64,000 nucleotides of DNA from Nocardioides sp. dk884 (GTDB lineage Bacteria > Actinomycetota > Actinomycetes > Propionibacteriales > Nocardioidaceae), in assembly GCF_009557055.1 (NCBI RefSeq), contig NZ_CP045649.1, positions 1,463,501 to 1,527,500 on the forward strand. The letters are read 5' to 3'. Of the stretch, positions 32,645-42,563 are shown in pieces. The translations under genes were made by a program, and so were the position numbers. Every line of letters starts with the position of its first letter. Within the stretch, counting starts at the first letter, position 1. The notes under the pieces are model-generated. The model was not told the DNA's origin. It saw only the letters and a list, made by a program, of their open reading frames with translations, and searched no databases.

Positions 32645-32905
32645 TCAGCTGAGCCGGCGTACGACGTAGCGCGGCACGCCGTCCGCGGCGACGTCCTCCC
32701 CGACGTACTCCTGTCCGCGCATCCGGCACCACGCCGGTACGTCGTGGCGCGCGGCGACGTCGTCGGCGACGACGGCCACCCGTCCACCGACGGCGACCTC
32801 ACCGACCCGGCGGCCCAGCGCGATCACCGGCAGCGGGCACAGCTGGCCGCGGCAGTCGAGCTCGAGGTCGACCTCGCCGAGGCCCGCCTCGGGCGCGCCG
32901 CTCAC
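32645..32905 (-). CDS. TusA-family sulfur carrier protein
   Basis: TusA-type proteins accept persulfide sulfur from cysteine desulfurases and pass it on. The 86-aa product contains LDCRGQLCPLPVIALGRRV, with the signature CPXP and its sulfur-carrying Cys. VAVVADDVAARHDVPAWCRM then gives the usual second strand/helix. It overlaps the desulfurase stop by 4 bases (GTGA at 32902-32905), so donor and carrier are made together. Confidence 0.93.
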   Translation of the reverse strand: MSGAPEAGLGEVDLELDCRGQLCPLPVIALGRRVGEVAVGGRVAVVADDVAARHDVPAWCRMRGQEYVGEDVAADGVPRYVVRRLS

Positions 32906-34059
32906 AGCCCCGCCTGGCGGCGCAGGTCGGCCACCACCCCGGGCAGCACCGCGAGGAACCGCTCCACGTCGGCCTCGGCGGCGTCGCGGGTCAGTGAGAG
33001 CCGCACGTTGCCGTGGGTGAGCGCCCCCATCGCGGCGAGCACGTGGCTGGGCTCCAGGCTCGAGGAGGTGCACGCCGAGCCGCTCGCGACGGCGAAGCCG
33101 TGCCGCGCCAGCCCGTCGACCAGCGCCTCGCCGTCGACGTAGAGGCAGCTGAAGGTCACCACGTGGGGGAGCCGGTCGTCGGGATGGCCCACCACCTCGA
33201 CGTCGGGCATGGCCAGTACGCCGCGGCGCACCCGGTCCACCAGGGCGCGCTGTCGAGCGCCCAGCTCCTCGCTCTCGGTCAGCACCGCACGCAGCGCGGC
33301 GGCGGCGGCCAGGGCGGCCGGGACGTTCTCGAAGCCGGCGGTGCGCTCGTCGACCCGGTCGTCGCCGGGGAACGGGTTGCGCCAGCGCGCGCCCTTGCGC
33401 ACCAGCAGCAGGCCCACCCCGGCCGGGCCGCCCCACTTGTGCGCGGAGGCGGCCGCCGCCGACCAGCCCCCCGGCAGCGGCACGCGTCCGGCCGACGCGC
33501 ACGCGTCGACCAGCAGCGGCACCTCGCCGATCCGGGCCGCGACCTCGGCGACCGGCTGGCAGGTGCCGACCTCGTGGTTCGCGGACTGCAACGCGGCCAC
33601 GGCGACCCCCGGCGCCGCGCAGGCCGCGGCGAAGTCGTCCACCCGGACCCGGCCGTCGCTGTCCACCGGGACCGCCACGTGGTCCCCGCCGGCCCAGGCG
33701 GCCGCGTGGAGCACCGCGGAGTGCTCCACGGCGCTGTGGACCAGGCGCTCGCCCACCCGTCGGCGACCGCGCAGCAGGCCGAGCAGGCCGCGGTGCACGG
33801 CCTCGGTCCCGGACCCGGTGAAGGACACCTCGTCGGGGCGCACGCCCAGGCAGCCGGCCACGACCTCGCGGGCGTTGTCGAGCATCAGGCGCGCCCCGCG
33901 GGCGGGCGGGTGCAGGCGCCGGGGGTCGGCGTACCCCTGCTCGAGCGCAGCGAGGAGCACCTCGCGGGCGGCCGGGTGAAGCGGCTCGGAGGACGCGGCG
34001 TCGAAGTACCGAGGCGGGGACTGTGGCGGGGACTGGGGAGTCCCAGCGTCGTTTGTCAC
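32902..34059 (-). CDS. Cysteine desulfurase-family PLP enzyme
   Basis: A 385-aa aminotransferase class V enzyme that removes sulfur from cysteine. It shows YFDAASSEPLHPAAREVLL, FTGSGTEAVHRGLLG, VEHSAVLHA (PLP-stacking His near 113), ANHEVGT, the PLP lysine in SAHKWGGPAG (K208), and the loop ASGSACTSSSLEPSHVL with the catalytic Cys. Pairing with TusA suggests sulfur relay, possibly for tRNA thiolation, Moco or Fe-S assembly; which one cannot be told. GTG 34059 is 6 nt behind TAGGTT (34071-34066). A Pro/Ser repeat near the N-terminus comes from a short DNA duplication. Confidence 0.92.
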   Translation of the reverse strand: MTNDAGTPQSPPQSPPRYFDAASSEPLHPAAREVLLAALEQGYADPRRLHPPARGARLMLDNAREVVAGCLGVRPDEVSFTGSGTEAVHRGLLGLLRGRRRVGERLVHSAVEHSAVLHAAAWAGGDHVAVPVDSDGRVRVDDFAAACAAPGVAVAALQSANHEVGTCQPVAEVAARIGEVPLLVDACASAGRVPLPGGWSAAAASAHKWGGPAGVGLLLVRKGARWRNPFPGDDRVDERTAGFENVPAALAAAAALRAVLTESEELGARQRALVDRVRRGVLAMPDVEVVGHPDDRLPHVVTFSCLYVDGEALVDGLARHGFAVASGSACTSSSLEPSHVLAAMGALTHGNVRLSLTRDAAEADVERFLAVLPGVVADLRRQAGL

Positions 34060-34065
34060 ACCGGG

Positions 34066-34071
34066 AACCTA
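34066..34071 (-). promoter_or_regulatory. -10 box of leaderless cysteine desulfurase promoter
   Basis: TAGGTT on the minus strand, 6 nt before GTG 34059. The divergent ctaC gene has its own TAGTGT -10-like box at 34110-34115. Confidence 0.55.
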
Positions 34072-34154
34072 CCGGGCGACCCGCCCCTGACCGCCGGGCC
34101 CGGCCGCGATAGTGTGCGACGTATTCACGACCACCCGAGAGGAAGGCTCAGACG

Positions 34155-35075
34155 TTGAGTCTGCAACTCCCCAGGCGCAGGGCCGGATCCGGCGCTCGCC
34201 GGGTCCTCCTGCCAGCTGCCCTGGCTGCCAGCACGCTCGCTCTCGCCGGCTGCTCCGTCGACGAGGGCGCCATCAAGCGGATCGCCATGCCCGAACCGGC
34301 CACTACCCAGGGTGAGCACACCCTTGCCCTGTGGCAGGGCGCCTGGATCGCGGCGCTCGCCACGGGCGTGCTCGTGTGGGGCCTGATCTTCTACGTGATC
34401 TGGCGTTACCGCCGACGCCACGCTGATGAGGTCCCGATCCAGACGCGCTACAACCTGCCGCTCGAGATCTTCTACACGATCGCGCCGATCATGATGGTGG
34501 TCGTGTTCTTCGCGCACACCGTCCGCACGCAGAACGCGGTTCTCGAGGAGAGCCCCACCCCCGACAACATCGTCGAGGTGACCGCTCAGCAGTGGTCGTG
34601 GACCTTCAACCACGGTGTCGGCGAGCCCGACTACGCCGCGGAGGAGGACTCCAACGACGACGAGTGGGCCTACGACGAGTACGTCTGGGAGCTGGGCACT
34701 GGTTCCTACATCCCGACGCTTGTGCTGCCGGTCGGTGAGACGACCCGCTTCAACCTGCACTCGCCCGACGTCATCCACAGCTTCGGCATCCCCGGCTTCC
34801 TGATGAAGATGGACGTCATCCCCGGCCGGGTGAACCACTTCGAGGTCACCCCGAAGACCGAGGGCACCTACGTCGGCAAGTGCTACGAGCTCTGCGGCGT
34901 GTACCACTCGCGGATGCTGTTCAACGTGGAGGTCGTCAGCCCCGAGCAGTACGACGAGTACGTGGCCGACCTGGCCGCGGACAAGACGAGCACCAGCCCC
35001 CTCCGGGGCCAGGAGGACGCTCGCACGCAGGCTGGCCTTGCGGGCGAGGACGAGTCTGAGGGAGACACCGAGTGA
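34155..35075 (+). CDS. ctaC: Cytochrome c oxidase subunit II
   Basis: Subunit II of the aa3 oxidase carries the CuA electron entry site. The 306-aa precursor has a lipoprotein signal with lipobox LALAGC (about residues 31-36), a first-helix region and TM near 64-86, [20 protein letters not shown], then the CuA domain with [17 protein letters not shown] and [15 protein letters not shown] (Cys-X3-Cys-X3-His-X2-Met ligands). TTG 34155 is chosen because GAGAGGAAGG is spaced 8 nt upstream and it gives a complete signal peptide. It overlaps ctaD (GTGA). Confidence 0.97.
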   Translation: MSLQLPRRRAGSGARRVLLPAALAASTLALAGCSVDEGAIKRIAMPEPATTQGEHTLALWQGAWIAALATGVLVWGLIFYVIWRYRRRHADEVPIQTRYNLPLEIFYTIAPIMMVVVFFAHTVRTQNAVLEESPTPDNIVEVTAQQWSWTFNHGVGEPDYAAEEDSNDDEWAYDEYVWELGTGSYIPTLVLPVGETTRFNLHSPDVIHSFGIPGFLMKMDVIPGRVNHFEVTPKTEGTYVGKCYELCGVYHSRMLFNVEVVSPEQYDEYVADLAADKTSTSPLRGQEDARTQAGLAGEDESEGDTE

Positions 35076-36823
35076 CCGCCACCGTTGCACGAGCGATCGA
35101 CGTCGAGCCGGCCCGCCGGTCGCTCGGCCGTGAGCTCGTCCGCATCATGACGACCACCGATCACAAGCTGATCGGCAAGATGTACCTGATCACCTCGTTC
35201 GTGTGGTTCTGCGTCGGCGGCCTGATGGCGCTGCTGATCCGTTCCGAGCTGACCTTCCCGGGTCAGCAGGTCGTGAACGACGAGCTGTACAACCAGCTGT
35301 TCACCATGCACGGCACGATCATGCTGCTGCTGTTCGCGACGCCGCTGTTCTTCGGCTTCGCCAACGTGATGATGCCGATCCAGATCGGCGCTCCCGACGT
35401 GGCGTTCCCGCGGCTGAACATGCTCAGCTACTGGCTGTTCCTGTTCGGTGGCCTGATCGCGGCGTCCGGCTTCCTCACCCCGCAGGGCGCGGCCGACTTC
35501 GGCTGGTTCGCCTACACGCCGCTGTCGGACGCGGTCCGCTCGCCGGGTGTGGGCGGTGACCTGTGGATCATGGGTCTCTACATCGCCGGTATCGGCACGA
35601 TCCTCGGTGCGGTCAACTTCATCACCACGATCATCTGCATGCGCGCCCCCGGCATGACCATGTTCCGGATGCCGCTGTTCACCTGGAACACCCTGATCAC
35701 CAGCCTGCTGGTGCTGCTCGCCTTCCCGATCCTCGGTGGCGCGCTGCTCTCCCTGGAGGCCGACCGCCTGCTTGGGGCGCACATCTTCGACACCGCCCAC
35801 GGCGGTCCGATCCTGTGGCAGCACCTGTTCTGGTTCTTCGGCCACCCGGAGGTCTACATCATCGCGCTGCCGTTCTTCGGCATCGCGACCGAGATCCTGC
35901 CGGTCTTCAGCCGCAAGCCGATCTTCGGCTACGTCGGCCTGGTCGGCGCGACCCTCGGCATCGCGATCCTCTCGGTCGCGGTGTGGGCCCACCACATGTT
36001 CGTCACCGGCGCGGTCGATCTGCCGTTCTTCTCCGGCATGACGTTCTTGATCGCGGTGCCAACCGGAGTGAAGTTCTTCAACTGGATCGGCACGATGTGG
36101 GGCGGATCGGTGTCCTTCGAGACCCCGATGCTGTGGACGATCGGCTTCCTCACCACCTTCCTCTTCGGTGGTCTGACCGGTGTCATCCTGGCGAGCCCGC
36201 CGCTGGACTTCCACGTCTCGGACTCCTACTTCGTGGTCGCGCACTTCCACTACGTCGTGTTCGGCACCGTGGTGTTCGCGATGTTCGCCGGCTTCTACTT
36301 CTGGTGGCCCAAGTTCACCGGACGGATGCTCGACGAGCGCCTGGGCAAGGTCCACTTCTGGCTGCTGTTCATCGGCTTCCACCTGACGTTCCTCGTGCAG
36401 CACTGGCTCGGTGTCGAGGGCATGCCGCGTCGCTACGCCGACTACCTGCCCGAGGACGGCTTCACCGCCCTCAACCAGGTCTCGACGGTGGGCGCGTTCC
36501 TGCTCAGCTTCTCGATGCTGCCGTTCTTCTACAACGTCTACGTCTCGCGTCGTAACCCGAAGATCGAGGTGGACGACCCGTGGGGCTGGGGCCGCTCCCT
36601 GGAGTGGGCCACCAGCTGCCCGCCGCCGCGGCACAACTTCCACAGCCTGCCGCGGATCCGCTCGGAGTCGCCGGCGTTCGACCTGCACCACCCCGAGGTG
36701 GCGGCACTCGAGCTGGAGGAGAACGAGGCGGCCCGTGACGGCTTCGCCGACGCTCCCGACATGGAGGGTCGCCAGCAGGTCATCGACGAGCGCACCCACG
36801 AGACCCCGGAGGACAAGTCCTGA
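35072..36823 (+). CDS. ctaD: Cytochrome c oxidase subunit I
   Basis: Catalytic subunit with heme a, heme a3 and CuB. The 583-aa protein has 12 membrane helices; ligands are seen in [13 protein letters not shown] (heme a His), [15 protein letters not shown] (CuB His with cross-linked Tyr), WAHHMF (CuB His pair) and [11 protein letters not shown] (heme His residues). The C-terminal ~60 residues are acidic and cytoplasmic. It sits between ctaC and ctaF with overlapping stops and starts, so all three are produced from one message. Confidence 0.98.
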   Translation: MTATVARAIDVEPARRSLGRELVRIMTTTDHKLIGKMYLITSFVWFCVGGLMALLIRSELTFPGQQVVNDELYNQLFTMHGTIMLLLFATPLFFGFANVMMPIQIGAPDVAFPRLNMLSYWLFLFGGLIAASGFLTPQGAADFGWFAYTPLSDAVRSPGVGGDLWIMGLYIAGIGTILGAVNFITTIICMRAPGMTMFRMPLFTWNTLITSLLVLLAFPILGGALLSLEADRLLGAHIFDTAHGGPILWQHLFWFFGHPEVYIIALPFFGIATEILPVFSRKPIFGYVGLVGATLGIAILSVAVWAHHMFVTGAVDLPFFSGMTFLIAVPTGVKFFNWIGTMWGGSVSFETPMLWTIGFLTTFLFGGLTGVILASPPLDFHVSDSYFVVAHFHYVVFGTVVFAMFAGFYFWWPKFTGRMLDERLGKVHFWLLFIGFHLTFLVQHWLGVEGMPRRYADYLPEDGFTALNQVSTVGAFLLSFSMLPFFYNVYVSRRNPKIEVDDPWGWGRSLEWATSCPPPRHNFHSLPRIRSESPAFDLHHPEVAALELEENEAARDGFADAPDMEGRQQVIDERTHETPEDKS

Positions 36824-37239
36824 TGAAGGCCGAAGCCTGGATCTTCGCCACCTGCGCGATCTTCTTCACGCTGGTCACCCCGGCCTACTGGCTCATCACC
36901 GACGCCAGCGACACCGGCGCCGACTGGACCGGTACGTCGGCCCTCGCGATGGCGACGTTCCTCGCCATCATGGTCTCCCTCTACCTGGGGTTCCACGCCA
37001 AGCGCATGGACCCCCGTCCCGAGGACCGCAAGGAGGCGGAGATCGTGGAGGGCGCCGGTGAGCTCGGCTTCTTCCCGCCGTACTCCTGGTGGCCGCTGTG
37101 GTGCGCGAGCGCCATCGCCGTGATCGCCGTCGGCATCGCGTTCCTCGCCTGGTGGCTGGTGATCATCGGGTTCGCCCTCGGCGCCCTGGCCCTGTGCGGC
37201 CTGGTGTTCGAGTACTACCGCGGTGAGCACGCCCACTGA
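36823..37239 (+). CDS. ctaF: Cytochrome c oxidase subunit IV (actinobacterial)
   Basis: A 138-aa small subunit of the actinobacterial aa3 oxidase, with four membrane helices (about 6-27, 41-58, 85-103, 107-128) and the loop HAKRMDPRPEDRKEAEIVEG then ELGFFPPYSWWPLW, characteristic of the family. ATG 36823 shares one base with the ctaD stop (TGATG). A strong terminator closes the ctaCDF operon. Confidence 0.95.
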   Translation: MKAEAWIFATCAIFFTLVTPAYWLITDASDTGADWTGTSALAMATFLAIMVSLYLGFHAKRMDPRPEDRKEAEIVEGAGELGFFPPYSWWPLWCASAIAVIAVGIAFLAWWLVIIGFALGALALCGLVFEYYRGEHAH

Positions 37240-37265
37240 TCCTGGGCACACTCGCAACAATCGCT

Positions 37266-37296
37266 GGCCCCCGTGCGTCTCAGACGCACGGGGGCC
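37266..37296 (+). terminator. Terminator of ctaCDF operon
   Basis: 14-bp perfect stem GGCCCCCGTGCGTC (37266-37279) with 37283-37296 and a TCA loop, followed by TTCGGTGTTT. Confidence 0.85.
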
Positions 37297-37378
37297 TTCG
37301 GTGTTTCCGGCCGCGTTCGTGCACGGCCGGTGGCACCCTGGAGGTCCCGCACCCATCCCCCCAGCATCCGGAGCACGC

Positions 37379-38608
37379 ATGTCCACGCTGTCCCCGACCC
37401 GGCGCAGCCCCGCCGGGCGCCGTCGCGCCACCGTGACGGCCTCGATGCTCGCCGCGGTCCTCGGCCTCGCCCTGGTCGCCTGCTCCAGCGACGACGACGC
37501 GTCGCCATCACCGGACCGGCCCGCGGGCGGTGCGGCCGCCCAGGTCGCCCCCCTGGCCCTGCAGGTCAACGTGCGGCGCGACGCCCGCGACGTACCCGTC
37601 GAGCGCACCGTCGAGGTCGGCGCCGAGCACGGGCGGCTGAGCACCGTGCGCCTGGGCGCCGGCGATCGTCGCATCGCCGGCGAGCTAGCCGGCGACGGCG
37701 CGAGCTGGCGGGCCACCGAGCGCCTCGAGCCGGGTACGACGTACGCCCTGCGGGTGGTCGCGACCGACGAGGCCGGCAAGCGCGTGGTCGAGGTCCGGTC
37801 GTTCCGCACCCGCCCGCTGAGCCTGGCCGAGCAGACCTTCGCCTCGGTAGCGCCGCTGGACGGTGAGACGGTGGGCGTCGGCATGCCGGTCGTGGTCACC
37901 TTCGACGTCCCGGTGCAGGACCGCGCCACCTTCGAGCGCCACATGAGCGTCACCTCCGCACCCCAGCAGGCGGGCTCGTGGCACTGGATCTCCTCGACCG
38001 AGGTGCGGTGGCGCCCGCGGGAGTACTGGCGCCCCGGCACCCGGGTCAGCGTCGACCTCGACCTCAACAGCCTTCCGGCCGGCGCGGGCATCTACGGCCA
38101 GGAGAGCCGCCGCGTGGACTTCGAGGTCGGCGAGGCCCACCTCTACCGCGTGGACGCGGCGGCCCACCAGATGCAGGTGTTCACCGGCGACAAGCTGGTG
38201 AACAGCTTCCCGATCACCACCGGCAAGGAGGGGTTCACCACCCGCTCGGGAGTCAAGGTGATCATGGAGAAGTCGGAGAGCCGGCGGATGAACTCCGAGA
38301 CCGTCGGCATCGCCGCCGGCAGCGCCGACGCCTACGACATCGACAACGTGCAGTGGGCGATGCGGGTGACCAGCTCGGGGGAGTTCATCCACGCAGCCCC
38401 GTGGTCGGTCGGCTCCCAGGGCGTCGCCAACGTCAGCCACGGGTGCACCGGCATGAGCACCGAGGACGCTGCCTGGCTCTACGCCCAGACCCGTCGCGGC
38501 GACGTGGTGGAGTACGTCGGCACCGACCGCCCGATGACCGTCGAGAACGGCTGGGGCGACTGGAACCTCCCGTTCCGCGAGTACCGCGACGGCAGCGCCC
38601 TGGGCTGA
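37379..38608 (+). CDS. L,D-transpeptidase lipoprotein with Ig-like domains
   Basis: These enzymes make 3-3 cross-links in peptidoglycan and resist most beta-lactams. The 409-aa precursor has a Lys/Arg-rich start, signal and lipobox (LALVACSS, Cys near residue 36). Two Ig-like domains (about 55-260) resemble LdtMt2-type spacing, with FDVPVQDRATFERHMSVT. The YkuD catalytic domain contains FIHAAPWSVGSQGVANVSHG followed by CTGMS, with the nucleophile Cys. GGAG is 6 nt before the ATG. It lies between the cta and qcr operons. Confidence 0.93.
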   Translation: MSTLSPTRRSPAGRRRATVTASMLAAVLGLALVACSSDDDASPSPDRPAGGAAAQVAPLALQVNVRRDARDVPVERTVEVGAEHGRLSTVRLGAGDRRIAGELAGDGASWRATERLEPGTTYALRVVATDEAGKRVVEVRSFRTRPLSLAEQTFASVAPLDGETVGVGMPVVVTFDVPVQDRATFERHMSVTSAPQQAGSWHWISSTEVRWRPREYWRPGTRVSVDLDLNSLPAGAGIYGQESRRVDFEVGEAHLYRVDAAAHQMQVFTGDKLVNSFPITTGKEGFTTRSGVKVIMEKSESRRMNSETVGIAAGSADAYDIDNVQWAMRVTSSGEFIHAAPWSVGSQGVANVSHGCTGMSTEDAAWLYAQTRRGDVVEYVGTDRPMTVENGWGDWNLPFREYRDGSALG

Positions 38609-38630
38609 CCCCCGCCAGCCCGCCAGCCCC

Positions 38631-39683
38631 TCAGTGCCCGGGCGCCGGGTCCTCGGCGAGCAGCGCGCGCACCCGCGGTGCCACCTCCGTGCCGTAGAGC
38701 TCGATGCAGCGCATCAGGCGGGCGTGCGGCAGCGGGCCGTTGCTGTACTTGAGGTCGAAGCGGCTGAGCCCGAGCGTGCGGACGGTGGCGGCGATCTTGG
38801 CCGCGACGGTCTCGGGGGAGCCGACCACCAGGGCGCCGTGGTCGGCCTCGCGCTCGAAGTCGGCGCGGTCCACCGGCGGCCAGCCGCGCTCGCGGCCGAT
38901 CCGGTCCCGGCTGGCCTTGAAGTGCGGGAACAGCACGTCCCGTGCCTCGCCGTCGGTGTCGGCGACGAACCCGGGGGAGTGCACGCCGATCGGGAGGTCG
39001 GGTCGGCCGAGCTGGGCGAGCGCGCGGTGGTAGAGGTCGGTGTACGGCGCGAACCGCGCCGCCTCGCCCCCGATGATCGCGAGCATCAGCGGCAGCCCGT
39101 GCCGCGCGGCGCGTACGACGGACTCCGGCGAGCCGCCCACGGCGACCCAGGCGGGCAGGGGGCCGTGCTCGGGACGCGGGTGGACCTGGGCGTCGAGGAG
39201 GGGAAGGCGCGTGGTCCCGCTCCAGCTGACGGGGCCCTCGCCGCGGAGCGCGACGAACAGGTCGAGCTTCTCCTCGAACAGCACCTCGTAGTCGGCGAGG
39301 TCGAAGCCGAACAGCGGGAAGGACTCGGTGAAGGACCCGCGGCCCAGCGTCACCTCCGCCCGCCCGCCCGAGATCGCGTCGATGGTGGCGAAGCGCTCGT
39401 GCACCCGCACCGGATCATCCGAGCTCAGCACGGTGACGGCGGTGCCGAGGGTGATCCGGCTGGTCCGGGCGGCGATGGCGGCCAGCACCACGTCCGGGGC
39501 GGAGATCGCGAAGTCGTCGCGGTGGTGCTCGCCGACGTTGAACACATCGACGCCGACCCGGTCGGCCAGCACGCCCTGCTCGACGACGTCGCGCACGACC
39601 TGGGCGTGGGGGAGCGGGCGACCATCCTCGTCGACGGTGACGTCGCCGAAGGTGTCGAGGCCGAGCTGGAGCGGGCGGGTCAT
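38631..39683 (-). CDS. LLM-class flavin-dependent oxidoreductase
   Basis: A 350-aa luciferase-like monooxygenase with TIM-barrel fold. Visible blocks are GVDVFNVGEHHRDDFAISAP, TLGTAVTVLSSDDPVRVHER, AEVTLGRGSFTESFPLFG and AWVAVGGSPESVVRAARHGL, matching LLM proteins that use FMN with long-chain aldehydes or similar. Substrate cannot be predicted. GAGGAG is spaced 6-7 nt before ATG 39683. It is convergent with the transpeptidase gene, 22 nt apart. Confidence 0.92.
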   Translation of the reverse strand: MTRPLQLGLDTFGDVTVDEDGRPLPHAQVVRDVVEQGVLADRVGVDVFNVGEHHRDDFAISAPDVVLAAIAARTSRITLGTAVTVLSSDDPVRVHERFATIDAISGGRAEVTLGRGSFTESFPLFGFDLADYEVLFEEKLDLFVALRGEGPVSWSGTTRLPLLDAQVHPRPEHGPLPAWVAVGGSPESVVRAARHGLPLMLAIIGGEAARFAPYTDLYHRALAQLGRPDLPIGVHSPGFVADTDGEARDVLFPHFKASRDRIGRERGWPPVDRADFEREADHGALVVGSPETVAAKIAATVRTLGLSRFDLKYSNGPLPHARLMRCIELYGTEVAPRVRALLAEDPAPGH

Positions 39684-39724
39684 CGGGATCTCCTCGTGGG
39701 ACGGGGAAGCGGGGACGAAATGGC

Positions 39725-39754
39725 CGAAGGCCCCGGACGGATCCGGGGCCTTCG
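39725..39754 (-). terminator. Terminator of the ctaE-qcrCAB operon
   Basis: 13-bp perfect stem 39725-39737 with 39742-39754 and a 4-nt loop, 14 nt after the qcrB stop on the minus strand, followed there by GCCATTTCG. Confidence 0.8.
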
Positions 39755-39768
39755 GGTGACGCGGGTGA

Positions 39769-41511
39769 TCAGTGCTTGTCGCGCAGCGGCTCGTCGTCGA
39801 CGGGGTGCATGCCGTCGAACTGGTGGCCGTCGACGACGTGGCCGTCGAGCGCACCGGCGAGCTCGTGCTCGGGCTCGTCGTGGTGGTGCGCCGCCTCGAG
39901 CTCCGTGGCCGTCGGCTTCTGGACGTTGTCGGCGTACCAGAGCGCCCGCAGCTTGCGGCGCAGCTTCGCGCCGCGTCCGTCGTTCGACGGGTCGCCCTCG
40001 GTCTCGATGCTCTCGAGGTCCGGGTCACGGTCGCGGGCGGTGAGGGTGTAGGCCTCAGCCTCGCTGATCGGCAGGTGCTTCTCGGCGTAGGCACCCTGCG
40101 GCGAGCGCATGATGATGCCGGTCTCGTAGCCGTGCAGCAGCACGTCGTTGTCGTGACGCTGCAGCGAGATGCACCAACGACGGGTGATGAAGAACGCGAT
40201 GGCCGGACCCACGATCACCAGGACGCGCATGGCGTAGGTGATCTGGTTGATGCTCAGGTGCAGCTTGATCGCGATGATGTCGTTGCCGCCGGCGGCCCAC
40301 ATCAGACCGTAGAAGGTCATCAGCGACACCATCAGCGCGGTGCGCGTCGGGGCGTTGCGCGGGCGCTCGAGCAGGTGGTGCTCGCGCTTGTCACCGGTGA
40401 TCCAGGCCTCCAGGAACGGCAGGAGGAGCAGGATCGTGAACATCAGGCCCGGCAGGACGATGATCGGCAGGAAGACGTTCCAGGACAGGGTGTGACCCCA
40501 GAACTCCGACTCCCAGCCCGGCATGATGCGCAGCGCGCCGTCCGGCCAGCCCATGTACCAGTCGGGCTGGGAGCCCGCGGTGACCTTGGTCGGGTCGTAC
40601 GGACCGAACTTCCACACCGGGTTGATCGTCATCAGGCCACCCATGAGGGCGCTGACGCCGAAGACGATGAAGAAGAAGCCACCGGCCTTGGCGGCGTACA
40701 CGGGGAGCATCGGGAAGCCCACGACGTTGCCCTCGGTGCGGCCGGGGCCGGCCCACTGGGTGTGCTTGTGGTACACGAGCAGCAGCATGTGCGCCGCGAT
40801 GAGCGCGAGCAGCAGGCCCGGCAGCAGCAGCACGTGGGCGATGTAGAAGCGGGTGATGATGTCGTCGCCGGGGAACTCGCCGCCGAAGATGAGGAACGAC
40901 AGGTAGCTGCCGACCACCGGGATGGCCTTCATGAAGCCGTCCGCGGCCCGGACGCCGGTGCCCGAGAGCAGGTCGTCGGGCAGCGAGTAGCCGGTGAAGC
41001 CCTCGAGCGTGCCGAGGATCAGCAGCAGGCAGCCGATGACCCAGTTGAGCTCACGCGGCTTGCGGAATGCGCCCGTGAAGTACACGCGCAGCAGGTGGAT
41101 CATCATCGAGGCGATGAAGAGCATCGCCGCCCAGTGGTGCATCTGCCGCATGAGCAGACCGCCACGGATGTCGAAGGAGATGTCCAGGCTCGAGGCGAAG
41201 GCCTCCGTGACGTACATGCCACGGAACTGGTCGTAGGAGCCGTTGTAGACGATCTCGGCCATCGTCGGCTTGAACCACAGCGTCAAGAAGACGCCGCTGA
41301 TCAGCAGCACGACGAAGCTCCACAGGGCGATCTCGCCCAGCATGAAGGACCAGTGGTCCGGGAAGACCTTGCGCAGGTTCTTCTTCATCATGCCGGCGAC
41401 GCCCAGGCGCTCGTCGGCCCAGTTGGCGACGACGCCGGCCTTGCTCGGCTTGGAAGGCGTGGCAGCGGTCTTGCCGTTGCTCGACGCCACCTTGCTGGTG
41501 TCGGTGCTCAT
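39769..41511 (-). CDS. qcrB: Cytochrome bc1 complex cytochrome b subunit
   Basis: QcrB oxidises menaquinol and carries hemes bL and bH. The 580-aa protein has eight membrane helices; axial His pairs appear in LMRQMHHWAAMLFIASMMIH and IAHVLLLPGLLLALIAAHML, and PDWY in SQPDWYMGWPDG replaces the classical PEWY at the Qo site. The C-terminal ~100 residues are hydrophilic and His-rich (AAHHHDEPEHELAG), an actinobacterial extension. ATG 41511 shares one base with the qcrA stop. Confidence 0.97.
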   Translation of the reverse strand: MSTDTSKVASSNGKTAATPSKPSKAGVVANWADERLGVAGMMKKNLRKVFPDHWSFMLGEIALWSFVVLLISGVFLTLWFKPTMAEIVYNGSYDQFRGMYVTEAFASSLDISFDIRGGLLMRQMHHWAAMLFIASMMIHLLRVYFTGAFRKPRELNWVIGCLLLILGTLEGFTGYSLPDDLLSGTGVRAADGFMKAIPVVGSYLSFLIFGGEFPGDDIITRFYIAHVLLLPGLLLALIAAHMLLLVYHKHTQWAGPGRTEGNVVGFPMLPVYAAKAGGFFFIVFGVSALMGGLMTINPVWKFGPYDPTKVTAGSQPDWYMGWPDGALRIMPGWESEFWGHTLSWNVFLPIIVLPGLMFTILLLLPFLEAWITGDKREHHLLERPRNAPTRTALMVSLMTFYGLMWAAGGNDIIAIKLHLSINQITYAMRVLVIVGPAIAFFITRRWCISLQRHDNDVLLHGYETGIIMRSPQGAYAEKHLPISEAEAYTLTARDRDPDLESIETEGDPSNDGRGAKLRRKLRALWYADNVQKPTATELEAAHHHDEPEHELAGALDGHVVDGHQFDGMHPVDDEPLRDKH

Positions 41512-42563
41512 CAGCCACGCTCCCAGTAACTCGGCCCGACGGGCTCGGTGAAGTCGCTCTGCGCGATCAGGTAGCCCTCGTCGTCGACCGCCAGCGGAAG
41601 CTGGGGGAGGGGACGGGCGGCCGGGCCGAAGACGACGCGGGCGGAGTCGCCCAGGTCGAAGGTCGACTGGTGGCAGGGGCAGAGCAGGTGGTGCGTCGTG
41701 CGCTCGTAGAGCGAGATCGGGCAACCCACGTGGGTGCAGATCTTGGAGTAGCAGATGATGCCGTCGACGCTCCAGTCCTCACGGCCGGGGCCGGGGATGA
41801 TCTCGTCGGGCTCCATGCGGACGATGACGATGGCCGTCTTGGACTTGTTCACCTGCAGGTTGACGCCGTGGGCGTCCTCCGCCGGGTAGCCGTTCTCCGG
41901 AGTCGGGAAGAGCGCCTCGGGAAGACCGTTGACCAGGTCGCCGACCTCGAGGTCGGAGACCTTGATCGGGGTGCCGACGACGTCGCGGACCAGGCGCATG
42001 CCCGGGGCCCAGATGGTGCGGCCCAGCGCGGGGATGTCGATCTTGCCGAGGTCGCGCAGCAGCACGACGCTGGGCAGGGCGAGCATGCCGATCGCGCCGA
42101 GCATCGAGTTGCGGACCAGCGGGCGACGGGCGATGCCGGCCTCCTCCAGGCCCTGGGAGAGAGCCGCGAGGGTGGCCTCGCGGTCCTCCTCCGAGGACTT
42201 GGCGGGGTGGCGCATCTCCACGATCTCCTGGTCACCCATGAGCTTGCGGGCCCACTGGATGATGCCGATGCCGATGAAGAGCAGGGCGAGGCCGAGGAAC
42301 ACGCCGAGGAGGACGTTGGAGGCGCCGAGGTAACCCAGGCGAGTCGGGTTCTCGGTGCCGCCCTCCACGGCGAAGTACGCGACGACGAAGGCGATGGCGC
42401 TCAGTGCGGAGAGGCCGAAGAAGGCCGCCACCTGACGCTCGGCGCGCTTCTCCGCCTTGGGGTCGACATCGGTCGGGCGCCACTGGTGGGGCGCGAGCCC
42501 CGGGTCGCCGATCGGTTCCTGCTCCGCCGACTGGGCGGGCAGGTTGGGGTCGTGGGCGCTCAC
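41511..42563 (-). CDS. qcrA: Cytochrome bc1 complex Rieske iron-sulfur subunit
   Basis: The 350-aa Rieske subunit takes electrons from menaquinol. Three N-terminal membrane helices (about 45-65, 75-100 and 165-185), unlike the single helix of most Rieske proteins, are the actinobacterial form. The [2Fe-2S] site is ICTHVGCPISLYERTTHHLL followed by CPCHQSTFDL, giving the Cys/His ligand pairs. GTG 42563 overlaps the qcrC stop by 4 bases. Confidence 0.97.
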   Translation of the reverse strand: MSAHDPNLPAQSAEQEPIGDPGLAPHQWRPTDVDPKAEKRAERQVAAFFGLSALSAIAFVVAYFAVEGGTENPTRLGYLGASNVLLGVFLGLALLFIGIGIIQWARKLMGDQEIVEMRHPAKSSEEDREATLAALSQGLEEAGIARRPLVRNSMLGAIGMLALPSVVLLRDLGKIDIPALGRTIWAPGMRLVRDVVGTPIKVSDLEVGDLVNGLPEALFPTPENGYPAEDAHGVNLQVNKSKTAIVIVRMEPDEIIPGPGREDWSVDGIICYSKICTHVGCPISLYERTTHHLLCPCHQSTFDLGDSARVVFGPAARPLPQLPLAVDDEGYLIAQSDFTEPVGPSYWERG